Assembly: GCA_963781265.1 (NCBI GenBank)
Contig: CAWAFH010000014.1
Location: 1-64,000, forward strand
DNA from: WHSW01 sp963781265
GTDB taxonomy: Bacteria; Actinomycetota; Thermoleophilia; Solirubrobacterales; 70-9
Direction: 5' to 3'
DNA: 64,000 bases
In this document: in pieces, positions 1 to 8,345 of the stretch
Layout: every line of letters begins with the position of its first letter
How positions within the stretch are numbered: position 1 is the stretch's first letter
Made by a program: the position numbers and the translations under genes
Notes under the pieces: model-generated
Told to the model about the DNA's origin: nothing
Seen by the model: only the letters and a program-made list of their open reading frames with translations
The model's database searches: none

Positions 1-102
1 CTCGACGACGAGAACTGCGGCGCGTGCGGGAACGTGTGCAGACCGGGCGAGTACTGCCGGTTCGGCGTCTGCACCTGCCCGCTGGGGGATACCTGCGGTT
101 GA
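1..102 (+). CDS. Cys-rich protein, C-terminal fragment (5' end outside window)
   Basis: Frame 1 is open from the first base to a TGA at 100-102, giving 33 residues with six cysteines, including NCGACGNVC and a final CTCPLGDTCG. The spacing of cysteines and the NCGxCGxxC motif resemble the repeats of secreted Cys-rich (Stig1-like) proteins. Only the tail is present, so the full architecture and any signal peptide cannot be judged. It points toward the following reverse-strand gene, so the two are convergent. Confidence 0.55.
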   Translation, partial: LDDENCGACGNVCRPGEYCRFGVCTCPLGDTCG

Positions 103-147
103 ATGAGCGGTTTCCGGCGGTCCTCAGGGATCGGTCGAACGCGTCAC

Positions 148-1539
148 TCAGCGGGCGGGACAGCCGAGCTTCTCGAAGGCGCGGCGGTCGTCGTAGTAGG
201 TCGCCTTCGGCAGGTACGGACCGAGGACCGCGTGCTCGTCGCCCGGTGCCCGGGTGTCCTGCATCGCGTGGTGGAACGACGGCGAGGGGAGCATGTTGCG
301 CACCTGCATCCAGCCGAAGTCGTGGTCCTCGGCGCCGTCGCCGCGCGGCGACCAGCGGATCCAGGCGACGCCGCACTTGCGACGCGCGTTGGCGGGACGA
401 TCCGCGGCCCGGCTGGTGACGACGAGGTAGCGCCGCTTCCCGTGCAGTGGGACCTGCTCGTCGTAGACGCAGTCCATCACCCGCGTCGTCAGCACGGACT
501 CGTTCATGCAGAACGACTGGTAGCGAAGCTGGGTCTTTCGCAGTCGCCGCTCGCCATGGGAGGTCGCGGGAGTGGTCGCCAACTTGCCGCGCAGGGCGAC
601 GACCTTGCCGAGCTTGCGGTTCAGCGCCGCCCGGGCGTACTGGTTGTGCAGGTTGGGGAAGAACCCGGTCTGGCCGCTCTTCGGGGGGTTGGCGATCACC
701 TCGCCCGTGTACAGGGCCAGCAGGTACGCGCGGTTGTACTGCACGCGCCAGACCGGGTCGGGCTGGGCGGGAAAGTAGGGCGGCACGCCGGGCTGGTAGC
801 GGAGCGCGTTGTACTGGTCCTCGCCGATCAGCAGCGCGGACGGGTCCGGCAGCCGGGGCTCCTGAGAGGTCAGCGCGTCACAGGCCGCCTGGCCGGTCAG
901 AACGCGGCCGTCGGCGAGACCGAGCTCCGGCCGGGGCAGCCGGACCCCGCCCCGCAGGTCGGTGCCGCGATCCGGAACGTAAACGCGCCAGAGCACGATC
1001 CGGACCCCCGAGGTGTCCCCGGCCGGTGCGGTGTGCAGGACGTTGCTCGCCGGCTCGTCGGTTCGCTGGTCGGGATCGACCGGCTCCGGGCGCGTGTCGT
1101 TGGCCAAGGTGAGCGTGAAAGCCCGCTTGCGGGCGGTTCGCGAGATTCCGTGGCGAAACGGGTTGAGCGAGCCGCGGTCCGGGTCGAGCTGGAAGTCGGC
1201 GATCGCGTCCTCGATCCCGCCGAGCGCGCTGTATGCCTGAATCGAGGCGTAGCGCGCGTGCGGATAGCGACCATGCAGGCGCAGGGTGGCGCCCTCGGGA
1301 ACGGTGTACAGGGCGGCCCAGTAATTCGCGCCGGCGTCCGGGTAGGCGATGTTCAGCGAGCCGCCGTTGATCGCGCCGACGCTCCAGAAGCAGTCGGAGA
1401 ACGCCCCGGCGGTGACATCCACGGGAGGCAGGCCGCGGCCGTGGCGGAGATCGGTGCCGGCGGCGGCCGCGACGGAGGCCGTAGCCGCGCCCGCGGCGAT
1501 CACCGCGGCGAGCGTCAGAGCGCGCCTCAGCCGTTGCAT
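148..1539 (-). CDS. secreted protein of unknown function, paralogue of the gene upstream
   Basis: 463 residues starting MQRLRRALTLAAV, with an Ala-rich signal peptide of about 27 residues. It shares with its upstream neighbour a DCFW motif near the mature N-terminus, a central C-x-YDxQVPL block followed by RRYLVVTSRAADRP and a KCG-x-W element, and a GPYLP segment near the Cys-containing C-terminus. The paired cysteines suggest an oxidised extracellular fold. I do not recognise the family and assign no enzymatic role. The start (ATG 1537-1539) lies 10 bases inside the end of the upstream gene, so translation is probably coupled. A longer open frame upstream is only the shadow of that gene. Confidence 0.85.
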   Translation of the reverse strand: MQRLRRALTLAAVIAAGAATASVAAAAGTDLRHGRGLPPVDVTAGAFSDCFWSVGAINGGSLNIAYPDAGANYWAALYTVPEGATLRLHGRYPHARYASIQAYSALGGIEDAIADFQLDPDRGSLNPFRHGISRTARKRAFTLTLANDTRPEPVDPDQRTDEPASNVLHTAPAGDTSGVRIVLWRVYVPDRGTDLRGGVRLPRPELGLADGRVLTGQAACDALTSQEPRLPDPSALLIGEDQYNALRYQPGVPPYFPAQPDPVWRVQYNRAYLLALYTGEVIANPPKSGQTGFFPNLHNQYARAALNRKLGKVVALRGKLATTPATSHGERRLRKTQLRYQSFCMNESVLTTRVMDCVYDEQVPLHGKRRYLVVTSRAADRPANARRKCGVAWIRWSPRGDGAEDHDFGWMQVRNMLPSPSFHHAMQDTRAPGDEHAVLGPYLPKATYYDDRRAFEKLGCPAR

Positions 1540-2939
1540 CCGCGCTTCTCGAACCCCTTGGTCGTCGTGTACTCCGAGCGGGGGAAGTACGGCCCCATCA
1601 CCGACTTCTCGGTGTTCGGCGTCTGCACCATCTGCGGCGCCTGGGCCCAGTTCGGGTTCGGGGCCATGAAGCGCATGTAGAGGACGTCCATGTAGTCGCG
1701 GGCCGCCGGGTCGTCGTAGTTCTCGCCCTGGCCGAAGGTCAGCCACTTGTAACCACACTTCGGCTTCGCGTTGTCCGGGCGGTCCGCCGGCCTGCTGACC
1801 ACCAGCGTGTACCGGCGATGCTTCTGGAGCGGGACCTGTTGGTCGTAGACGCAGTCGTAGCCGAGCCCCGAGACCGGCGAGGAGCCGGTGCACAGCGACC
1901 AGTAGCGAACCTGATAGCCGCGCGGCCACCGCTCCGCCCCCGGCAGCGTGACCGGGAACTTGGGCAGCTTTCCGGTCACCGTGACCACGGGCCCGAACTC
2001 GAGGCTCACCTGGCTGAGCAGGTAGCGGGTGTCGGGGTTGGACTGAAAGCCGCCGACGTCGGTCGGCGGATAGGTGTTCGCGCGTTCGGTCTGATCGGTG
2101 ATGAAGGAGCCTGCGACGCTGTAGAGCGCGTTCCAGAAGCGCTCCCAATGCGGCGGGTCGACCGCCGGGGCGTTGACCGGGTCCGAGGAGCCGGCGACGA
2201 GGCTCTTCCACAGATCCGGCGGGAACGTCGAGGTGCTCTTGTCCTCGATCGGGTCGAGCATCTGACATGCGGCCTCGCCGTTCAGCGTGCTGCCGTCGGC
2301 CAGGTTGAGGGTCAACTTCGGCAGCCCGGCGCCGCCGGTGCCGTCCAGCCCCTTGTCGGGGAGGTAGTTGCGGATGCTCATGCCGAGCCGGGTGGCCGGA
2401 TCGGTGGACTGGGTGTAGATCGTGTTCGGCGCTCTCACGTCCGGGATCGGCCCGCTGACCACGTGGAACGTGTACGAGCGCTTCTTGACGTCGCGCTTGT
2501 GCGGGTGCACGAAGGGGTTCGTGGACCCCGGGTCGGGCGCGATCTGCTGATCGCGAAGATGATCGCCGGGACCGAGCTGCCCGCCTCCGACCGGGCGGAA
2601 CATGGTCCACGACATGTACCGCTCACGCGGGTACTTGGCGTGGAAAGTGAGGCTGGCTCCCTCCGGCAGGATGTACTGCGCCACGAAGTAGGTCGAGCCG
2701 ACGTCCGGGTAGAGATTCGGGTTCTGGATCGGCAGCGCGCCGGGGAGGTTGGCGTAGTCCATCCCCTTCGGCGGCGCCCAGAAGCAGTCGTGGCCGTACT
2801 TGTTGTTCGTCTTCACCGCGAGGCTGTGCGAGAGGTAGGTCGTGCCGGCCTGCGCCAGACCGGTCCAGCCGACGATGACGACGGCGAACGAGAGCAGCCC
2901 CGCCGCCACGATCCGGGTCCTTCCTCTGCCTGTACGCAT
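1527..2939 (-). CDS. secreted protein of unknown function, tandem paralogue
   Basis: 470 residues starting MRTGRGRTRIVAAG, with a hydrophobic signal segment (about residues 9-28, LAQAG cleavage region). It has the same order of motifs as the downstream paralogue: DCFW near residue 50, YDCVYDQQVPL, RRYTLVVSRPADRPDNA, KCGYKWL and MGPYFP, then a terminal cysteine pair. ATG 2937-2939 is chosen because AAGGAGG sits 5 bases before it; an in-frame upstream ATG at 2972 lacks such a site. It is the first gene of a two-gene operon reading away from a TetR regulator, which may control it. Function unknown. Confidence 0.85.
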   Translation of the reverse strand: MRTGRGRTRIVAAGLLSFAVVIVGWTGLAQAGTTYLSHSLAVKTNNKYGHDCFWAPPKGMDYANLPGALPIQNPNLYPDVGSTYFVAQYILPEGASLTFHAKYPRERYMSWTMFRPVGGGQLGPGDHLRDQQIAPDPGSTNPFVHPHKRDVKKRSYTFHVVSGPIPDVRAPNTIYTQSTDPATRLGMSIRNYLPDKGLDGTGGAGLPKLTLNLADGSTLNGEAACQMLDPIEDKSTSTFPPDLWKSLVAGSSDPVNAPAVDPPHWERFWNALYSVAGSFITDQTERANTYPPTDVGGFQSNPDTRYLLSQVSLEFGPVVTVTGKLPKFPVTLPGAERWPRGYQVRYWSLCTGSSPVSGLGYDCVYDQQVPLQKHRRYTLVVSRPADRPDNAKPKCGYKWLTFGQGENYDDPAARDYMDVLYMRFMAPNPNWAQAPQMVQTPNTEKSVMGPYFPRSEYTTTKGFEKRGCNG

Positions 2940-2980
2940 CGATCCTCCTTGATGCCGGCGCCCTCTTCCCATCCGGGGAG

Positions 2981-2998
2981 AGACTGGGCGCCCAGTCT
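2981..2998. promoter_or_regulatory. perfect 18-bp palindrome, candidate operator
   Basis: AGACTGGGCGCCCAGTCT reads identically on both strands. It lies in the 120-bp gap between the divergent secreted-protein operon and the TetR gene, where a TetR dimer would normally bind. Binding itself is inferred. Confidence 0.55.
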
Positions 2999-3005
2999 AT
3001 GCGGT

Positions 3006-3043
3006 CTATTTACGAGATGTCAAGTTGATGAAGTCGTAAATAG
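3006..3043. promoter_or_regulatory. inverted repeat CTATTTACGA-N18-TCGTAAATAG, candidate TetR operator
   Basis: Ten-base arms pair exactly across an 18-base spacer. The right arm overlaps the likely promoter of the TetR gene (TTGATG at 3025-3030, TAGACT at 3048-3053, 17-base spacer), so occupancy would block its transcription. The site is unusually A/T-rich for this window. This and the neighbouring 18-bp palindrome are the best operator candidates in the gap. Confidence 0.6.
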
Positions 3044-3059
3044 CGCTTAGACTGCGGCC

Positions 3060-3668
3060 ATGGCCCAGACCGTGGACCCCCCGCGGCGGATGAGCCGCGA
3101 AAAGCGGCGCCGCCAGCTGATCGCTAGCGCCCTCTCTGAGATCGCCGAATCCGGGAGTCGCAGCCTGTCGCTCGACGACGTAGCGGAGCGGGCCGGCGTG
3201 ACCCGCAATCTCATCTACCATTACTTCCCGCGCGGCAGACGCGATCTCGAGTTGGCGGCGGTCGAGGAGGCCGCCGTCCAGTTGACCGACAGCTTCGAGA
3301 CGGACCCGTCGGTGGCGCTGGAGGAGAAGCTGCGTCATAACCTGGGCGGCTTCGTCACCCACGCCTGGGGGCGGACCGACGCCTGGCGGGCGATGATCGA
3401 GCTGCGCTCCCGGGTCGACGACGAGGAGATCCGCGCCCGCGCCGACGGTTACCGCGACCAGGTCGCGGCGGCGATCTCGCTCAACCATTTCGGGACCGCC
3501 TCGCCCGGGCCGCTTGCCCACGCCGCGATCTGCGGATTCATCGAGTTCGCCACCGAAGCCCTGAACCAGGGCCGCGAGCACGGCCTCGAAGCCGAGGATG
3601 TGGTCGCGATGCTCGGCGAAGTCCTGTACGCGACGGCCGCGGCTGCGCGGCCGCATCTTGCGGGCTGA
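3060..3668 (+). CDS. TetR/AcrR family transcriptional regulator
   Basis: 202 residues. The N-terminal helix-turn-helix spans about residues 13-60 (SLDDVAERAGVTRNLIYHYF, then a basic turn), the classic TetR DNA-binding domain. The rest is a helical ligand-binding domain typical of the family in length. ATG 3060 follows TAGACT by 6 bases with no Shine-Dalgarno sequence, suggesting a leaderless mRNA. It is divergent from the two secreted paralogues and two inverted repeats lie between them, so it probably represses that operon and itself. The ligand is unknown. Confidence 0.9.
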   Translation: MAQTVDPPRRMSREKRRRQLIASALSEIAESGSRSLSLDDVAERAGVTRNLIYHYFPRGRRDLELAAVEEAAVQLTDSFETDPSVALEEKLRHNLGGFVTHAWGRTDAWRAMIELRSRVDDEEIRARADGYRDQVAAAISLNHFGTASPGPLAHAAICGFIEFATEALNQGREHGLEAEDVVAMLGEVLYATAAAARPHLAG

Positions 3669-3776
3669 GCGAACCGGCCGACTCCGGTGGCATGAGCGGT
3701 CAAACCCGCATCGATACGCGACCGAGCCGACCTCTCCGTCAGCGCCTCACCGGAGCCTCGGGAGTAGGGTCGCGGC

Positions 3777-4577
3777 ATGAGCCCTGGCGCAGCCGCCAAG
3801 GGGGATGCCCCGGTCCTGATCACGCTGCCGCTCTCGCTCTTCAACGAGCTCGGGCGCTGGAGCCTCGACTCGTGCGGCGTCGACTACCAGGAGCGACGGC
3901 ACACCGCGGTCCTCCACGTGCTCGCCTCGCGCCTACGCGGCGGCGCCGGCACGACCCCGCTGCTGCTCGCGGACGGGCAGCGGGTTCCCGACTCGGCCGG
4001 GATCTCCGAGTGGGCAGATGCGAGGGCGCGCGAGGGCGCCCACATCTACCCCCGCGATCCCGAGGCCCGCGCCGAGGCGAAGGCGCTCGTCGCCCATCTC
4101 GCGGATGACCTCGGTCTCCCTGCCCGGCGCATGGCCTGGGAGTTCTTCGTCGACGACCCCGACGGCGTTATGCGCTTCTGGTCGGACGGGACGCCGGAGT
4201 GGGAGCAGAGGATCACACCACTGCTGTTGAAGCCGAGCAAGCCACTCGTCCGCCGCAGTATGGATCTCTCGAAGGAGGCGCTCGCCGAGGCCCCGATCGA
4301 GACGATGGCCGTCTTCGATGAGATCGCCGAAAAGCTCGGCGACGGGCGTCCGTTCCTCGGTGGTGACCGCTTCGGCATCCACGACATTGCCTTCGCGACG
4401 ATGGCCTCCCCGGCCGTCTGCCCGACCGAGGGATACCCGGTCCCGCACTTCCAGCCGGAGGACTTCCCGCCGGTACACGCCGACCGGATCCGGCGCTTCC
4501 GTGATCATCCGGCCGGAGAATTCGCTCTGCGCATGTACGCCGAGCACCGCTCCCCGGCGACGCCGGGCTCCTACTAG
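3777..4577 (+). CDS. glutathione S-transferase family protein
   Basis: 266 residues. Residues 12-100 look like the thioredoxin-fold GST N-terminal domain (ITLPLSLFNELGRWSLD, then a TPLLLADG strand and an SAGISEWAD helix in the glutathione-site position). Residues 125-255 form the all-helical C-terminal domain, with FLGGDRFGIHDIAFA resembling the conserved GST helix with its N-capping Asp. The usual N-terminal catalytic Tyr/Ser/Cys is not obvious. Most actinobacteria lack glutathione, so the thiol substrate is uncertain. ATG 3777 follows TAGGGT by 6 bases, a leaderless-type start. Confidence 0.8.
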   Translation: MSPGAAAKGDAPVLITLPLSLFNELGRWSLDSCGVDYQERRHTAVLHVLASRLRGGAGTTPLLLADGQRVPDSAGISEWADARAREGAHIYPRDPEARAEAKALVAHLADDLGLPARRMAWEFFVDDPDGVMRFWSDGTPEWEQRITPLLLKPSKPLVRRSMDLSKEALAEAPIETMAVFDEIAEKLGDGRPFLGGDRFGIHDIAFATMASPAVCPTEGYPVPHFQPEDFPPVHADRIRRFRDHPAGEFALRMYAEHRSPATPGSY

Positions 4578-4679
4578 CGCGTCCCGCGGGGGCGCGAGGA
4601 CCACTGCGCGCTGCTCCGGTCGATGCAGGAACGGCCGCCGGGCCTCGGGCGCTGGCAGCGGTGCTCCGGCCACGCACGA

Positions 4680-4985
4680 TCAGGTAGGTGTGGGCCCTGG
4701 GTGCGTCGTGGGGCCGCCCCGGTTCTTCATCACCGCAGCCGCGATGGCGAGGACTATCACAACGCCGATGATCGCGCCGATGATCCCTCCGAAGTCGAAG
4801 ACGTCGGTGTCGCCGATGCCGAGCCCGACGGTGAAGATCAGGTAGCCGAGCGCGGCCCCGGCGAGGCCAATGAGCACCGAGACGCCCCAGGACTTCGGGC
4901 CGCTCATCCCATGGAACGGATCGCCCGGCATTAGCACGCGGCCAATCACACCGGCCAGGAATCCCACGATTGCGGCACCGATCAT
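4680..4985 (-). CDS. GlsB/YeaQ/YmgE family (transglycosylase-associated) membrane protein
   Basis: 101 residues starting MIGAAIVGFLAGVIGR. It has three hydrophobic helices with the glycine-rich GxxxG pattern and a GxxGAxLGY segment typical of this small inner-membrane family. The basic, Pro-rich tail (HPGPTPT) is cytoplasmic or extracellular. ATG 4983-4985 is chosen because AGGGAGAAG lies just upstream; a longer frame to 5108 adds 41 residues of basic sequence without membrane character. The family is stress-associated in several bacteria but its activity is not established. Confidence 0.85.
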   Translation of the reverse strand: MIGAAIVGFLAGVIGRVLMPGDPFHGMSGPKSWGVSVLIGLAGAALGYLIFTVGLGIGDTDVFDFGGIIGAIIGVVIVLAIAAAVMKNRGGPTTHPGPTPT

Positions 4986-5273
4986 CGACTTCTCCCTTGC
5001 TCGCTCCGTGCCAGTCACCTGGACTCTACGCCGCTCGGCGAGCACGAGCCGGCGGCGTCGCAGCCGCTCGGGTTTGGAGTTGGCGGCCCGGACGAGTTCG
5101 ACGCGCACAACCCGTTGACCTCCGAAGTCTCGCGAGATAGCGTTGATTTCGATGTGCGGTGGTTGGTCGAGTTCATGCGCTCGAGGCGATGGCGGCCCGC
5201 CTGGCTTGACACGCTGAACGGCCCTGTGCGAGTGTCCGGCCGTCGAACGTCAGGGGGAGTTGGAGGGACGAGC

Positions 5274-7286
5274 TTGTCCAGGTTCCGGGTGACTTGCGTC
5301 GTTGGCGTTCTCGCCGCACTCGCCGTCTCCCTGACGGCCTCCACTGCCTCGGCCGCGGCCCCGCAGGGAGTCGAGCTGCAGGAGTTCGGCGTCAGCCCGG
5401 CGGTCGCGGACCTCGGTCCGTCGGCGTCGTCTGACTCGAGCGGCGGCGCTGCCCGCCTCAACCCGCTCGGCTCGTCACCGAGGCCCGGAACGCGCGGCAC
5501 GGGGGAGGGCGCGTCGAGCCCGTCGGACCCGCTCGCCGCTCGCGGGTCCACGACCGCCCGCACGCCGGCGCCGAGCGCCGTCTTCGACGGCAGCTCGAAC
5601 CCGTTCGCCTGCGGTACCTGCTCGCCGCCCGACACGACGGGTGACGTCGGACCCAATCACTACATCCAGGTGGTCAACGCAACCAAGGTCGCGATCTACA
5701 ACAAGGCCGGCACGCTGCTCAAGCCCGCCTTCGACCTCTCGACGCTGTTCTCTAGCGGCTCCTGCAGCACAAGCAACGACGGCGATCCGCAGGTCCTCTA
5801 CGACTCGATCGCGGACCGCTGGCTGCTGGCGCAGTTCGCCCTCAACGGGGGTGGCGGCCCCTTCTTCCTCTGCTTCGCGATCTCGCAGACTCCGGACCCG
5901 ACCGGGGCCTATTTCACCTACGCCTTCAGCACGCCCGAGCTCCCCGACTACTTCAAGGTCGGCGTGTGGCCGAACGGCTACTACGTGTCCGACAACGAGT
6001 CGACCTACACGGCCTACGCGTTCGATCGGGCGAAGATGCTCGCCGGCGACCCGAACGCGTCGGGCGTTCGCTTCCCGGGCCAGACCAACCTGCTGCTTCC
6101 GGCCGACGTCGACGGGCCGCGGACTCCCGGGTCCAGCGACCCCGGCCTCTTCTACACGTTCAAGGACAGCAGCTTCCCCGACCACGGAGTGCCGACCGAT
6201 CGGATCGAGCTGTTCGCGTTCAGCCCGAACTTCGCCACGCCGGCGTCGAGCACGTTCACGTCGGCCGGCAGCTTCGACGTGGCGCCGTTCACGTACACCG
6301 TCTGCGGCTTCTTCATCCTCAGCTGCATCCCGCAGGCGGGAACGGCGGAGAAGGTCGACGCGGTGAGCGAGTGGCCGATGCAGCGACTCGCCTACCGCCG
6401 CTTCGGCGACCACCAGGCGCTGGTCGGCAACTTCACCGTCGGCGGCGGCAGCGCATCGCCGGGCGCGGCTCCCCGCTGGTTCGAGCTGCGCAATACGGGC
6501 GCCGCGTGGAGCCTGTTCCAGGAGGGGACCTACGACCCAGGCAGTGGCCTGAACCGATTCATGGGCAGCACCGCCCTCGACGTCCAGGGCGACCTTGCGC
6601 TCGGCTACTCGGCCTCCAGCAGCACGGCGTTTCCGAGTATCCGCTACGCGACCCGTGCGCCCGGCGATCCCGCCGGAACGCTCGGTGCCGAGCAGGTGAT
6701 GAAGGCCGGCGGCGGCTCGCAGACGAGCCCCGGCGACCGCTGGGGCGACTACAGCTCGATGACCGTCGACCCCGCCGACGACTGCACCTTCTGGTACACG
6801 AATCAGTACTACAGCGCCACCTCGCTCAACAGCTGGAAAACCGCGATCGGCAATTTCAAGGTTCCCGGCTGCGCGGACGCCGACCATGACGGGATCGCCG
6901 ATGCTCAGGACGCCTGCCCGACGACCCCCGACCTGAACACGACCGACGGCTGCCCGCCGAACAACTTCACGATCGGCAAGAAGAAGCTGAACAAGAAGAA
7001 GGGCACGGCGACGATCCAGGTCACGGTCCCGGGTGCGGGCGAGCTCGCGCTCAGCGGCAAGAACCTCAAGCCACAGCGTCCGGCGCACGCGCGGTCCGGG
7101 GCGTCGAAGCCGGTCAGCGCCGCCGGGACGTTCAAGCTCAAGGTCGTGGCCAAGGGCAAGGCGAAGAGGCAACTGAAGAAGAAGGGCAAGGCGAAGGTGA
7201 AGCCGAAGATCACCTTCACCCCGACCGGTGGCCTGCCCAACACGGAGACGACGAAGGTGAAGTTGAAGCGCAAGCGGAAGCGCTAG
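5274..7286 (+). CDS. large secreted protein with thrombospondin type-3 repeat and Lys-rich tail
   Basis: 670 residues from a TTG start at 5274, preceded by GGAGGG with 6-base spacing; a signal peptide (VGVLAALAVSLTASTASA) follows at once. An upstream frame back to 5115 would bury this signal peptide. Residues 100-520 are Gly/Ser/Asp-rich with few cysteines, resembling secreted beta-propeller-like proteins. A calcium-type repeat DADHDGIADAQDAC sits at about 533-547. The last 100 residues are very rich in Lys and end KLKRKRKR. TTGACA at 5206-5211 may be a -35 element. Probably extracellular and possibly wall-bound; no enzyme family recognised. Confidence 0.8.
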   Translation: MSRFRVTCVVGVLAALAVSLTASTASAAAPQGVELQEFGVSPAVADLGPSASSDSSGGAARLNPLGSSPRPGTRGTGEGASSPSDPLAARGSTTARTPAPSAVFDGSSNPFACGTCSPPDTTGDVGPNHYIQVVNATKVAIYNKAGTLLKPAFDLSTLFSSGSCSTSNDGDPQVLYDSIADRWLLAQFALNGGGGPFFLCFAISQTPDPTGAYFTYAFSTPELPDYFKVGVWPNGYYVSDNESTYTAYAFDRAKMLAGDPNASGVRFPGQTNLLLPADVDGPRTPGSSDPGLFYTFKDSSFPDHGVPTDRIELFAFSPNFATPASSTFTSAGSFDVAPFTYTVCGFFILSCIPQAGTAEKVDAVSEWPMQRLAYRRFGDHQALVGNFTVGGGSASPGAAPRWFELRNTGAAWSLFQEGTYDPGSGLNRFMGSTALDVQGDLALGYSASSSTAFPSIRYATRAPGDPAGTLGAEQVMKAGGGSQTSPGDRWGDYSSMTVDPADDCTFWYTNQYYSATSLNSWKTAIGNFKVPGCADADHDGIADAQDACPTTPDLNTTDGCPPNNFTIGKKKLNKKKGTATIQVTVPGAGELALSGKNLKPQRPAHARSGASKPVSAAGTFKLKVVAKGKAKRQLKKKGKAKVKPKITFTPTGGLPNTETTKVKLKRKRKR

Positions 7287-7485
7287 GCCGGCGGCCCGGC
7301 CCGGCCCGCCATCCGGCGCTCCAAGGTCCAAATCGCAAGCCGAGCCTCAGGGAGAGCTCGCGCTTCAAGGGAGCCGGGGACCCGGACGATCGCGCGATAG
7401 CCCACGCTAGCGAGGAGGAGTGCGCGCCCGACGCACACGCCGAACGGAAGCATGGCCCTTCGGCATCACCGCACCTCCTTCGTGT

Positions 7486-7502
7486 GTCAGCGAGTCGCTG
7501 AC
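7486..7502. other. perfect 17-nt hairpin in the 7287-7575 gap
   Basis: GTCAGCGAGTCGCTGAC forms an 8-base stem around a single G. It is the only clear structure in the 289-base gap after the secreted protein, with no T-tract. The rest of the gap shows no convincing gene. Confidence 0.4.
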
Positions 7503-7547
7503 TCTCTCGGGTGGTGCGGCGGTGGCTTGAGACCGCCATGGAATGCG

Positions 7548-7566
7548 CAACATTCCGCGAGATACT
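7548..7566 (+). promoter_or_regulatory. conserved block upstream of a SnoaL gene, ending in GATACT
   Basis: CAACATTCCGCGAGATACT ends 9 bases before ATG 7576. A closely related block, GAACTTTCCGAGGGATACT, ends 7 bases before the related gene at 60370. The two share AAC, TTCCG and GATACT in identical spacing. GATACT is placed like the -10 element of a leaderless promoter. Confidence 0.55.
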
Positions 7567-7575
7567 GCGCGGGCG

Positions 7576-7962
7576 ATGTCGAAGGAGAACGTGGAGATCG
7601 TGCGCGAGGTCTGGGATGCCTACTCGCGTGGCGACTACGATCGCGTCGCAGGGTTCCACGACCCCCACATAGTGGTGATCAGCTTGGAGGACGGTGCCTT
7701 GTACGGCAACGACGCCGTGCTGGCGAACTACAAACGCTGGAACGAAGCCTGGGAGAGGGCCGAGACAACCCTCGAGGAGGTGATCGGGCACGGAGACCGG
7801 GTGTTCGTGACGGTTCGATTCCGCGGCCGTGGTCGAGCGAGCGGGGTCGAAGTCGAAGACCGCTTCTATGAGGTCTACACGCTGCGCAACGGCAAGGTTC
7901 TGCGCATAGATGAGTACGAACATCGGGCCGAAGCCCTCGAAGCCGCCGGGCTGTCGGGATAG
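7576..7962 (+). CDS. SnoaL-like / NTF2-fold protein
   Basis: 128 residues starting MSKENVEIVREVWDAYSRGD. This opening helix, followed by HDPHIVVI, a VRFRGRGRASG strand pair and EDRFYEVYTLRNGKV, is typical of the cone-shaped SnoaL/NTF2 fold. Members range from polyketide cyclases to ketosteroid isomerases; the substrate cannot be told from sequence. ATG 7576 is preferred to an upstream ATG at 7543 because it begins the family consensus and follows a GATACT element by 9 bases. A truncated relative with the same upstream block lies at 60370. Confidence 0.85.
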   Translation: MSKENVEIVREVWDAYSRGDYDRVAGFHDPHIVVISLEDGALYGNDAVLANYKRWNEAWERAETTLEEVIGHGDRVFVTVRFRGRGRASGVEVEDRFYEVYTLRNGKVLRIDEYEHRAEALEAAGLSG

Positions 7963-8137
7963 TTCAGAAGTACCGCTTTGGACTGCCATGAAGAAGGGCC
8001 CCCTCTGGTGACACGCTGGTCGTGATCACCAAACAACGAGCACCGAGGAGGCCCGCTCGACATGTTGCCGTAGGCGAACCCCGATGCGGCGCTTCAGACC
8101 TGGCTCCGAAAACGGTGGATTACCAGGTCTTTCGAAG
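7963..8137. other. non-coding stretch before the tRNA-Arg fragment
   Basis: No supported gene between the SnoaL stop and the start codon at 8346, a gap of 383 bases. It contains an inverted repeat AGACCTGG-N19-CCAGGTCT at 8096-8130 that ends 7 bases before the tRNA-Arg 3' fragment at 8138-8185, a position where recombinase core or arm sites can lie. The remainder (8186-8345) shows nothing recognisable apart from a TACGGT hexamer at 8334. Confidence 0.45.
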
Positions 8138-8185
8138 CGGGCCCGACAGGATTCGAACCTGTGATCTTCGGTTTCGCAGGACCGA
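8138..8185 (-). repeat. copy of the 3' half of tRNA-Arg (candidate attachment-site remnant)
   Basis: These 48 bases match 8829-8875 of the tRNA-Arg gene with two substitutions and one inserted base, in the same orientation. They cover the T arm, the acceptor 3' strand and the 3' side of the anticodon arm. The sequence that should form the acceptor 5' strand does not pair, and the anticodon loop would have eight bases, so it is not a working tRNA. A duplicated tRNA 3' end downstream of an intact tRNA is the usual mark of site-specific integration. Confidence 0.65.
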
Positions 8186-8345
8186 AGACAATGGCTTGAT
8201 CGGCCATCCACGCATCATCGCGAACGCGCCCGGACGCCGGACACCCGACGCCCCGCCGACACCGCCGAGCGCCCCGCCCCATCGCCGAGCCGGTCGAGCC
8301 AAAGGTCCAGCATGTTGGTCGAGTAATCCTCGATACGGTCACGGC

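Noticed and set aside
148..2610. One 820-residue reverse-strand protein spanning both secreted paralogues
   Set aside because: Its first 357 codons are another frame of the upstream paralogue, whose own frame has a signal peptide and motifs. The real start is ATG 1539.
5115..5273. Extended N-terminus of the TSP3 protein
   Set aside because: It would put 53 charged residues before an intact signal peptide that has its own ribosome site.
8138..8226. A second functional tRNA gene
   Set aside because: The acceptor 5' strand does not pair with the 3' strand and the anticodon loop would have eight bases. Only the 3' half matches the real tRNA-Arg.
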